From Actinomycetota bacterium (GTDB lineage Bacteria > Actinomycetota > UBA4738 > HRBIN12): a stretch of DNA of 5,997 bases. Position numbers and translations under genes: made by a program. The stretch lies in contig VAYF01000050.1 in assembly GCA_005883885.1 (NCBI GenBank), forward strand, positions 1 through 5,997, given 5' to 3'. The notes under the pieces are model-generated. The model made no database searches. It saw only the letters and a program-made list of their open reading frames with translations, and was not told the origin of the DNA. Shown here one piece after another: positions 1-4,717 of the stretch. Every line of letters begins with the position of its first letter. The first letter of the stretch is position 1.

Positions 1-1270
1 CCAACGACAGGCCCGTGCATTCACGCATCAGGTACATCCCGATATGGCGGGCTTGGGTGAGCGGGCGTGAGCGGGACTTCGATACGAGGTCTCCGGTGGA
101 AAGGGAGAAGTACTCGGCGGTCTGCTCCATGATCAGCTGCGGGGGGATCTCGTGGTCCGTCTGCGGGATCAGGTCCTGCAGGGCGCGTTCGGCCAGCTCC
201 TGGTCGATCCGTTGCGCGGTGAGCTCGGACCAGGCGACGACCCTGACAAGAGCTCCCTCCAGCTCGCGGACCGACTGATCGAACTTCGAGGCGACGAACT
301 CGATCACGTCGTGCGGGATCGTCAGGCGCTCACGTTCCGCCTTGAGCTGGAGGATCGCGATCCTCGTCTCGAGGTCGGGCGGCTGCACGTCGACACAGAG
401 GCCCCAGCGGAACCGGCTCACGAGGCGCTCTTCCAAACCGGACAGCTCGTGCGGCGGTCGATCTGATGCGATCGCGATCTGTCGCCCGCTGCCGTGGAGA
501 TGGTTGAACGTGTGGAAGAACTCCGTCTGCGTTTCCTCGCGCTTGGCGAGGAACTGGATGTCGTCGACCAGCAAGACGTCCACCTCGCGGTAGCGATGGC
601 GGAACTGATCCCCCTGGCGTTCACGGACGGCCTTGATGAACTCCGTGACGAAGCGCTCGGAGGTCACGTACTTCACGCGGATCCCCGGGTTGACGCGGTA
701 CATGTGATGACCGACGGCGATCAACAGGTGGGTCTTGCCCAGACCGACACCGCCGTAGATGAACAAGGGGTTGTACGCGGTCGATGGCGGCGCTTCGGCG
801 ACGGCCATCGCCGCCGCATGCGCGAATCGGTTGCTCGGCCCCGGCACGAACGCTTCGAACGTGTAGTTCGGGAACGGCAGGCCGGGGGCACCGAGCGAGA
901 TCGCCGCAGCGCGGCGGCGGACGGCTTCGCTCGATTCCCCGATCGGTGTGCGCGTCGGCGTTGCGGGTACGTCGACGATGGTCTCAGCGAGCGGATGACG
1001 GATCCCCTCTTCGACCTCGAACTCGATCTTGACCGGACCTCCGTACGAGGCCGCGACCGCTTCCTCGATCAACGTGAGATGGTTGTGCTGCAAGCGCTCA
1101 CGCACGAGCGGGCTCGGAACGGCAAGGGTGAGGACATCGTCGACAAGGCCGGCGGGCCGCACGTCGGAGAACCACATCACGAGCGTCGTATCAGGGAGCT
1201 CGGCTCGCGCGCGGGCCAACACGCTCGACCACGCCTCGAGCGCCGCATGCTCCGGGTAGGCCGTCACCAT
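1..1270 (-). CDS. dnaA: Chromosomal replication initiator protein DnaA (3' end cut by window edge)
   Basis: DnaA is the AAA+ ATPase that binds DnaA boxes at oriC, melts the duplex and recruits helicase. The reading frame is open for 423 codons to the left edge. Domain I (about residues 1-85) shows the amphipathic helix pattern and the W of VMWFSDVRP. Domain II is a short linker (about 86-130). Domain III carries Walker A GGVGLGKTH (173-181), Walker B LLVDDIQF (233-240), the box VII arginine-finger motif RLVSRFRWGL (282-291, finger probably R286) and sensor II VRELEGAL (334-341). Domain IV begins with KSRSRPLTQARHIGMYLMRE (398-417), but the rest of the helix-turn-helix signature lies outside; roughly 30-40 residues should be missing. 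The ATG at 1270 fits the family N-terminus. Its Shine-Dalgarno sequence is poor, and an in-frame GTG at 1294 is an alternative start. It is divergent from rpmH. Family assignment is essentially certain. Confidence 0.98.
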   Translation of the reverse strand, partial: MVTAYPEHAALEAWSSVLARARAELPDTTLVMWFSDVRPAGLVDDVLTLAVPSPLVRERLQHNHLTLIEEAVAASYGGPVKIEFEVEEGIRHPLAETIVDVPATPTRTPIGESSEAVRRRAAAISLGAPGLPFPNYTFEAFVPGPSNRFAHAAAMAVAEAPPSTAYNPLFIYGGVGLGKTHLLIAVGHHMYRVNPGIRVKYVTSERFVTEFIKAVRERQGDQFRHRYREVDVLLVDDIQFLAKREETQTEFFHTFNHLHGSGRQIAIASDRPPHELSGLEERLVSRFRWGLCVDVQPPDLETRIAILQLKAERERLTIPHDVIEFVASKFDQSVRELEGALVRVVAWSELTAQRIDQELAERALQDLIPQTDHEIPPQLIMEQTAEYFSLSTGDLVSKSRSRPLTQARHIGMYLMRECTGLSL

Positions 1271-1273
1271 GCC

Positions 1274-1306
1274 TATTCCACAGGACCTTTCCACAGCGGT
1301 GGAAAA
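1274..1306. promoter_or_regulatory. Cluster of three DnaA-box-like 9-mers
   Basis: TATTCCACA (1274-1282, plus), CTTTCCACA (1287-1295, plus) and TTTTCCACC (1298-1306, minus) each differ by one base from TTTTCCACA, a variant of the DnaA-box consensus TTATCCACA. The second and third form an inverted repeat, TTTCCAC-AGCG-GTGGAAA. They sit just upstream of the dnaA start, in the leader of its mRNA, where DnaA binding could repress its own gene or help nucleate an origin complex. Single sites this degenerate could be chance; the clustering beside dnaA is the argument. Confidence 0.55.
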
Positions 1307-1375
1307 CCCAACGGAGGGGTCCTCCGATAACGGAGACGCGGCCCGGTCGCGCGCCCCGGGGGGAAGGCGGGCTGG

Positions 1376-1404
1376 AAGATAGCACGGTGGTTTTCCACAC
1401 CGCA
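1376..1404 (-). promoter_or_regulatory. Candidate dnaA promoter
   Basis: Read on the minus strand, TGCTATCTT (1384-1376) resembles an extended -10 element (TG-N-TATNNT). A weak -35-like TGCGGT (1404-1399) lies 17 bases upstream. A transcript from here would have a leader of about 100 bases before the dnaA ATG at 1270. The DnaA box at 1391-1399 lies in the spacer between the two elements, which would suit negative autoregulation. The -35 match is poor, so this is tentative. Confidence 0.3.
1391..1399 (+). promoter_or_regulatory. DnaA box TTTTCCACA
   Basis: TTTTCCACA differs from the E. coli consensus TTATCCACA at one position and is the best DnaA-box match in the intergenic region. It is embedded in an imperfect inverted repeat (CGGTGG-TTTT-CCACACCG) and overlaps the candidate dnaA promoter. 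Confidence 0.6.
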
Positions 1405-1419
1405 CGCGCACCGGGGGGT

Positions 1420-1443
1420 CTTGACGTTCTTTCTGTTGTCAAG
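1420..1443. repeat. Inverted repeat CTTGAC-N12-GTCAAG
   Basis: Two perfect 6-base arms, CTTGAC (1420-1425) and GTCAAG (1438-1443), are separated by a 12-base T-rich spacer. Each arm contains a -35-like TTGAC facing inward or outward, but neither has a plausible -10 at the right distance. The repeat lies just upstream of the rpmH promoter, so it could be an operator or an origin-associated protein site. No known regulator motif was recognised. Confidence 0.35.
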
Positions 1444-1447
1444 AGGC

Positions 1448-1478
1448 TTGGCCAGCGAGGATGGGCCCCCCGTATACT
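1448..1478 (+). promoter_or_regulatory. Promoter of the rpmH-rnpA-yidD-yidC-khpB-rsmG-parA operon
   Basis: TATACT at 1473-1478 is a five-of-six match to the sigma-70-type -10 consensus in otherwise GC-rich DNA. TTGGCC at 1448-1453 is a moderate -35 with a long 19-base spacer. Transcription would start near 1485, giving an rpmH leader of roughly 45 bases. No other convincing promoter is seen in the downstream genes, so this probably drives the whole cluster. Confidence 0.55.
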
Positions 1479-1487
1479 CTCGGCTCT

Positions 1488-1503
1488 GCCGGCGGGAGCC
1501 GGT
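1488..1503 (+). other. Small hairpin in the rpmH mRNA leader
   Basis: CCGGC (1489-1493) pairs perfectly with GCCGG (1498-1502) around a GGGA loop, which fits the stable GNRA tetraloop class; a G-U pair can extend the stem by one. It lies immediately after the predicted transcription start and before the rpmH ribosome binding site (GAGGA, 1515-1519). It could stabilise the 5' end of the mRNA or affect L34 expression. It is not followed by a T run, so it is not a terminator. Confidence 0.35.
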
Positions 1504-1528
1504 CCCGATCGAGCGAGGATCGACACGG

Positions 1529-1672
1529 ATGGCCAAAGGCAAGCGGACGTATCAGCCGAACAACCGTCACCGGGCGAAGGTGCATGGTTTCCGGCACCGG
1601 ATGCGGACCCGGGCCGGTCGCGCGATCCTGGCCGCTCGCCGCCGCAAAGGGCGCGCGCGGGTCACCGTCTGA
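1529..1672 (+). CDS. rpmH: 50S ribosomal protein L34
   Basis: The 47-residue, strongly basic protein contains the L34 signature: KRTYQPNNRHRAKVHGF (about 5-21), then RMRTRAGRAILAARRRKGR (24-42). It is a component of the large ribosomal subunit. Length is normal for the family (about 44-48), with a short MAKG extension before the usual KRTYQP start. The start is supported by GAGGA (1515-1519) nine bases upstream of the ATG. It is first in the operon, 20 bases ahead of rnpA, an order conserved across most bacteria. A strong -10 element lies at 1473-1478. Confidence 0.98.
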   Translation: MAKGKRTYQPNNRHRAKVHGFRHRMRTRAGRAILAARRRKGRARVTV

Positions 1673-1692
1673 CCTGCGCGAACGAGGGCCAG

Positions 1693-1998
1693 GTGCGATC
1701 GCGCGACGTGCAGCGCGTCTTCGATGAGGGCCATCCGGTTCACGGGAGTCGGGTGGTAGTGTTTCTCGCGCCCGGTACCGGGGCAGTGGCGTGCGTCGCC
1801 GGTCGCAAGGTCGGCAACGCGGTCACGCGGAACCGAGCTCGGCGCATCCTTCGAGCGGCGTGGTTGGAGGTCGCCCCGAGGATCGGGAACGGACACGACG
1901 CCGTCCTCGTGGCCCGAGAGGCCATCCGGGGGGCCAAGACGCAGGACCTGGTGGCCGAGATGAGGCAGCTCCTTCACGGGGAGATCACGCACCTATGA
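1693..1998 (+). CDS. rnpA: Ribonuclease P protein component
   Basis: This is the protein cofactor of RNase P, which helps the RNase P RNA remove 5' leaders from pre-tRNAs. The 101-residue product shows the family order: VQRVFDEG near the N-terminus (6-13), the RNR-type RNA-binding motif GRKVGNAVTRNRARR (37-51) and the C-terminal GHDAVLVARE block (68-76). GTG at 1693 was chosen because GAGGG (1684-1688) precedes it, though the spacing is only four bases. The resulting N-terminus is several residues shorter than usual. A non-canonical CTG at 1669, overlapping the rpmH stop, would restore them. The frame also remains open upstream through rpmH but has no good start there. Its stop overlaps the yidD start as ATGA. 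Confidence 0.95.
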   Translation: MRSRDVQRVFDEGHPVHGSRVVVFLAPGTGAVACVAGRKVGNAVTRNRARRILRAAWLEVAPRIGNGHDAVLVAREAIRGAKTQDLVAEMRQLLHGEITHL

Positions 1999-2315
1999 AC
2001 GCCGTCCGACGCGGTCTGTACGGCGCCCGAGCCCCGGTCCGCGCCCTCCTCATCGGCTGCATCAAGGTGTATCGAGGGAGCCTTTCAGGTTGGCTTGGTG
2101 GCCAGTGCCGCTTCTATCCGAGTTGTAGCCGGTACGCCGAGGACGCCATCAGGGTGCACGGCGCCGTCCGTGGCTCGGGGATGGCCGTATGGAGACTGCT
2201 GCGGTGCAACCCATTCGGTAACTTCGGGGTTGATCTCGTCGAGGGCGCTCCCGTGACGCAGGAAGTGTATGACGATGTCTCACACGAGGCATCTGACCAG
2301 AAGGCCCGGGTGTAG
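1995..2315 (+). CDS. yidD: Membrane protein insertion efficiency factor YidD
   Basis: YidD is a small membrane-associated protein that aids YidC- and Sec-dependent insertion of inner-membrane proteins. The 106-residue product has an amphipathic N-terminal helix (about 5-25), then the diagnostic CRFYPSCSRYAEDAIRVHG (38-56) and WRLLRCNPF (66-74), with cysteines at 38, 44 and 71. The usual GG-x-DPVP ending of the core is altered to FGVDLVEG (77-84), and a hydrophilic tail of about 20 residues follows. The ATG overlaps the rnpA stop by four bases and GGGGAG lies 11 bases upstream. Its amber stop is followed one codon later, in the same frame, by the yidC start. Placement between rnpA and yidC is the standard arrangement. 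Confidence 0.96.
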   Translation: MNAVRRGLYGARAPVRALLIGCIKVYRGSLSGWLGGQCRFYPSCSRYAEDAIRVHGAVRGSGMAVWRLLRCNPFGNFGVDLVEGAPVTQEVYDDVSHEASDQKARV

Positions 2316-2318
2316 GGC

Positions 2319-3578
2319 TTGGTCGCCAACGCTCTATGGCAAGGGCTCCTGAACGCTCTGGGCTGGGTCCTGGCCTGGATCTACCACATCGTCCCGAACT
2401 ACGGCATCGCGATCGTTCTCCTGACGCTCGCGATCCGGCTCCTCTTGCTCCCCCTGGGGATCAAACAGATCAAGAGCATGCAGCACATGCAGGCGCTCCA
2501 GCCGAAGCTGAAGGAGCTTCAGAAGAAATACAAGAACAACCGTCAGAAGCAGCAGGAAGAGCAGATGAAGCTGTACAAGGAGGCCGGGGTGAACCCGCTC
2601 GGAGGCTGCCTCCCGATGCTCCTCACCCTGCCCTTCCTGTTCGCGATGTACGCGGTCATACGGCCTCCGACGTTGACCCCTTCCCAGGATCCGCTCCACA
2701 AGAACGCCTTCGTCGTCGCGAACAACCACCTTCCGCAGGACAGCGCTCTCTTCCAGAACGTGCTGACCCATCAGAACACGGACTTCCTGTTCCTGAACCT
2801 GCAATGCAACCTCGTGGGGGCCGGCACCCAGGTGCCTATCAAGTACAAGGACCCAGCCGATGGGCAGGTCAAGCAACTGCCAGGACAGGGCAACGCGACG
2901 CAGCCAGCGCCGGCCACGATCCTGGGGAAGGATGGCGCCGCCCTTCCGTTCACCGCCCAAACGCAGGGTGCAGTGGACTGCGGCCACAAGCGGTTCCCGG
3001 ATATGATCCCTTACGTCCTCCTGCTCGCCGTCATGGTCGGGTCCACGTTCTTCCAGACATGGCAGATGCAACGTGCCAGCCCGAAGGACTCGCAGTCGTC
3101 TCAGCAGCAGGCCATCACCCGCGTGATGCCGCTGATGTTCGCCTTCTTCGGGCTGCAGTTCCCTGCCGGGCTCGTCCTCTATTGGACCGTCTCGAACGGC
3201 CTCCAGGTCGCGCAGCAGACGTATCTGCTCCGCGCCGGGCACATCGGCCCCGAGGCGCTGGAGCGTCGCATGGCCGAGCAGAACGCGAAGGCGGCCAACC
3301 CGACGCCGAGGCGCGGGGTGATGAGCTGGATGACCGAGCGAGCACAAGCGATACAGAACCAGAGGGGTCAGCCGTCGAAACCAAGGGCCGACGGGGGTGG
3401 CTCGGTGCCCCAAGGGAAGAAGCGACCTAACCCGGGCCCGAGGAAGCCGCCGAGCAGCGGGTCGGCGCGCGGCGGGAAACCCGCCGCTGGCGACCCGGGC
3501 CGCCGTAAGAAGGCCGCGCCACCAGGGAACCAGCTGAGGCGCAACCCGAAGGCGGAGCCACCGGAGGATGACGGATGA
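2319..3578 (+). CDS. yidC: Membrane protein insertase YidC/Oxa1 family
   Basis: YidC inserts and folds membrane proteins, alone or with SecYEG. The 419-residue product is the Gram-positive/Oxa1-like type without the large periplasmic domain. The first core membrane segment (about 25-48) carries R40, the conserved groove arginine, followed by IKQIKSMQHMQALQPK (48-63) and a charged cytoplasmic helical hairpin (about 60-90). NPLGGCLPMLLTLPFLFAMY (92-111) is the second segment. A long external loop (about 117-227) with C163 and C221 precedes the third segment (228-247). The pair at 267-302 includes FPAGLVLYWTVSNG. The tail (about 315-419) is rich in K, R, P and G and could contact ribosomes. TTG at 2319 is the first possible start after the in-frame yidD stop and has little Shine-Dalgarno support. 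Its end overlaps khpB as ATGA. Confidence 0.96.
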   Translation: MVANALWQGLLNALGWVLAWIYHIVPNYGIAIVLLTLAIRLLLLPLGIKQIKSMQHMQALQPKLKELQKKYKNNRQKQQEEQMKLYKEAGVNPLGGCLPMLLTLPFLFAMYAVIRPPTLTPSQDPLHKNAFVVANNHLPQDSALFQNVLTHQNTDFLFLNLQCNLVGAGTQVPIKYKDPADGQVKQLPGQGNATQPAPATILGKDGAALPFTAQTQGAVDCGHKRFPDMIPYVLLLAVMVGSTFFQTWQMQRASPKDSQSSQQQAITRVMPLMFAFFGLQFPAGLVLYWTVSNGLQVAQQTYLLRAGHIGPEALERRMAEQNAKAANPTPRRGVMSWMTERAQAIQNQRGQPSKPRADGGGSVPQGKKRPNPGPRKPPSSGSARGGKPAAGDPGRRKKAAPPGNQLRRNPKAEPPEDDG

Positions 3579-4066
3579 ACGGCGACAGGCCGGACGAAGT
3601 CGATCTCGAGGAACAGGCCGATGCGGTCGCGGACTTCGTCGAAGAGCTCCTGGGCCAGATGAACATCGACGCCATCGCGGAGCCGGCTCAACAGGGTGAC
3701 CGGTTCTATGTCGACGTCCTCGAAGCCCCCCCAGAGGACTTGGCGCTGTTGATCGGCAAGAACGGCCAGACCCTTGATGCGATCCAGGAGCTCGCGCGCA
3801 ACGTCGTTGGACGGCGGCTCGACGAGCGGATCCGGGTCCTCGTAGACGTGGAGGACTACAGGAAGCGAAGGGCTTCCCGGCTGGAGGAACGTGCGCGTGA
3901 GGCGGCCGAGCGGGCGTTAGCCACTGGTCAAGAGGAGGAGCTCGAGCCCATGGATGCCCTTGAGCGCAAGATCGTCCACGACGCCGTGGCGAGCATCGAA
4001 GGCGTTCAGAGCGGATCACGCGGTGAGGATCCGAACAGGTTCGTGGTGATCAGCCCCGACGATTGA
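3575..4066 (+). CDS. khpB: RNA-binding protein KhpB/Jag (KH and R3H domains)
   Basis: KhpB (also called Jag, EloR or SpoIIIJ-associated protein) is an RNA-binding protein that, with KhpA, affects cell elongation and division in Gram-positive bacteria. The 163-residue product has a KH domain with the GxxG loop LIGKNGQTLDAIQ (59-71), a charged helix (about 93-125), and an R3H domain with LERKIVHDAV (129-138, R131 and H135) and EDPNRFVVI (151-159). The N-terminal Jag-N domain of Bacillus-type proteins is absent, as is common in actinobacteria; the first 30 residues are acidic instead. The start is well supported by GGAGG (3563-3567), seven bases upstream. It overlaps the yidC stop by four bases and lies 30 bases before rsmG. 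Confidence 0.95.
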   Translation: MNGDRPDEVDLEEQADAVADFVEELLGQMNIDAIAEPAQQGDRFYVDVLEAPPEDLALLIGKNGQTLDAIQELARNVVGRRLDERIRVLVDVEDYRKRRASRLEERAREAAERALATGQEEELEPMDALERKIVHDAVASIEGVQSGSRGEDPNRFVVISPDD

Positions 4067-4096
4067 GGGCCCTTTTCCGCCTCGTGCCCGCGGGGG

Positions 4097-4114
4097 ATGT
4101 TTCACGTGAAACAT
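4097..4114. other. parS: parS centromere site
   Basis: ATGTTTCACGTGAAACAT is a perfect 18-base palindrome that contains the full 16-base parS consensus TGTTTCACGTGAAACA. ParB binds this site and spreads from it to build the partition complex that ParA moves. The site coincides exactly with codons 1-6 of rsmG (MFHVKH) and is about 600 bases from the parA start. Only one copy was found in this window. Confidence 0.93.
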
Positions 4115-4717
4115 GAGGCTTGGGGTCGGTGGACTGACCTGCTGGGCATCGAGATCGACGCCGCAACGGCTGAGCGATTGGACGCATACGAGCGGCTCCT
4201 CCTCGAGAAGGCGATCCCCCTCGGGATGATCGGAGGGGCCGATCGAGAGCGGCTCCGCGAGCGTCACGTCGTCGACTCGCTGCGCGCTCTACCGCTGCTC
4301 GGTACAGCGCCCATGCAGGAGGTAGTTGACCTCGGTTCCGGCGCGGGCCTCCCGGGGATCCCCCTCGCGATCGCGCGCCCCGACCTTTCTTTCTGCCTCA
4401 CGGAGCTCCGCCGCCGCCGTGTCTCCTTCATCGAGCTTGCCCTCGACAACCTGCAACTGCGCAACGTGCGGATCTTCGCAGGGAAGGTCGAAGACCTGAC
4501 GGGCCCATTCGATGTATGCCTGTCCCGAGCGTTCGCCGAGCCTGCTCGCGCGTGGGCCGTCGCCGAGTCGCTGCTGTCTCAAGGGGGGAAGCTCCTGTTC
4601 TGGGCAGGTCGGAGCTTCGATGTAACCTCGGGAACGCCTGGAGGGGCGCGCATCTCGGTTTCTACCGCTCCCGAGCTTGCGGATGCCGGGCCTGTGGTTA
4701 TCATGACCCGGCAGTGA
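4097..4717 (+). CDS. rsmG: 16S rRNA (guanine(527)-N7)-methyltransferase RsmG
   Basis: RsmG (GidB) methylates N7 of G527 in 16S rRNA using S-adenosylmethionine; loss of it gives low-level streptomycin resistance in several bacteria. The 206-residue protein has RHVVDS (56-61), the SAM-binding glycine-rich motif DLGSGAGLPGIP (78-89), a helix with RRRRVSFIE (105-113), and SRAFA (143-147). The canonical WN..NLT motif of proteobacterial homologs is replaced by PLGMIG (41-46), resembling actinobacterial GidB. The usual LKG near 168-171 reads FWAG, so its lysine is missing. The ATG lies inside parS and has only a G run directly before it. GTG at 4106 is a better-spaced alternative start. The stop overlaps parA as GTGA. 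Confidence 0.95.
   Translation: MFHVKHEAWGRWTDLLGIEIDAATAERLDAYERLLLEKAIPLGMIGGADRERLRERHVVDSLRALPLLGTAPMQEVVDLGSGAGLPGIPLAIARPDLSFCLTELRRRRVSFIELALDNLQLRNVRIFAGKVEDLTGPFDVCLSRAFAEPARAWAVAESLLSQGGKLLFWAGRSFDVTSGTPGGARISVSTAPELADAGPVVIMTRQ

Larger units (their letters stand above)
1271..1528. promoter_or_regulatory. dnaA-rpmH divergent intergenic region, possible part of oriC
   Basis: This is the only sizeable non-coding stretch in the window. It contains four DnaA-box-like 9-mers (1274-1306 and 1391-1399), a small GC hairpin (1312-1326), a GC-rich block (about 1331-1375), a relatively AT-rich inverted repeat (1420-1443) and the rpmH promoter (-10 at 1473). Such a region next to dnaA normally holds the autoregulated dnaA promoter and sometimes half of a bipartite origin. 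No long AT-rich unwinding element is visible, so a complete oriC here is uncertain. In many actinobacteria the main origin lies in the dnaA-dnaN gap, which is outside this window. Confidence 0.6.

Noticed and set aside
494..1330. 278-codon open frame on the plus strand
   Set aside because: It lies opposite dnaA, whose minus-strand frame shows all AAA+ motifs. The plus-strand product has no recognisable family.
1421..1450. TTGACG at 1421 as the -35 of an rpmH promoter
   Set aside because: No -10-like hexamer lies 16-18 bases downstream (the region reads AGGCTT). The TATACT at 1473 is too far away to pair with it.
1387..1692. Thermus-like arrangement with rpmH nested inside an extended rnpA frame
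   Set aside because: The rnpA frame is open through rpmH, but the only in-frame standard start upstream is GTG at 1387, before the rpmH -10 element. The translation there has no RnpA similarity, so openness is best explained by GC bias.
2334..4019. 561-codon open frame on the minus strand opposite yidC and khpB
   Set aside because: It is antisense to two clearly recognisable genes. Its translation is Arg/Pro/Leu-rich with no domain, and long antisense frames are expected in high-GC DNA.
4067..4096. Intrinsic terminator between khpB and rsmG
   Set aside because: The CCTTTTCC run is not preceded by a stable hairpin; GGGC and GCCC can pair only across a 15-base loop. Operon continuity is more likely.
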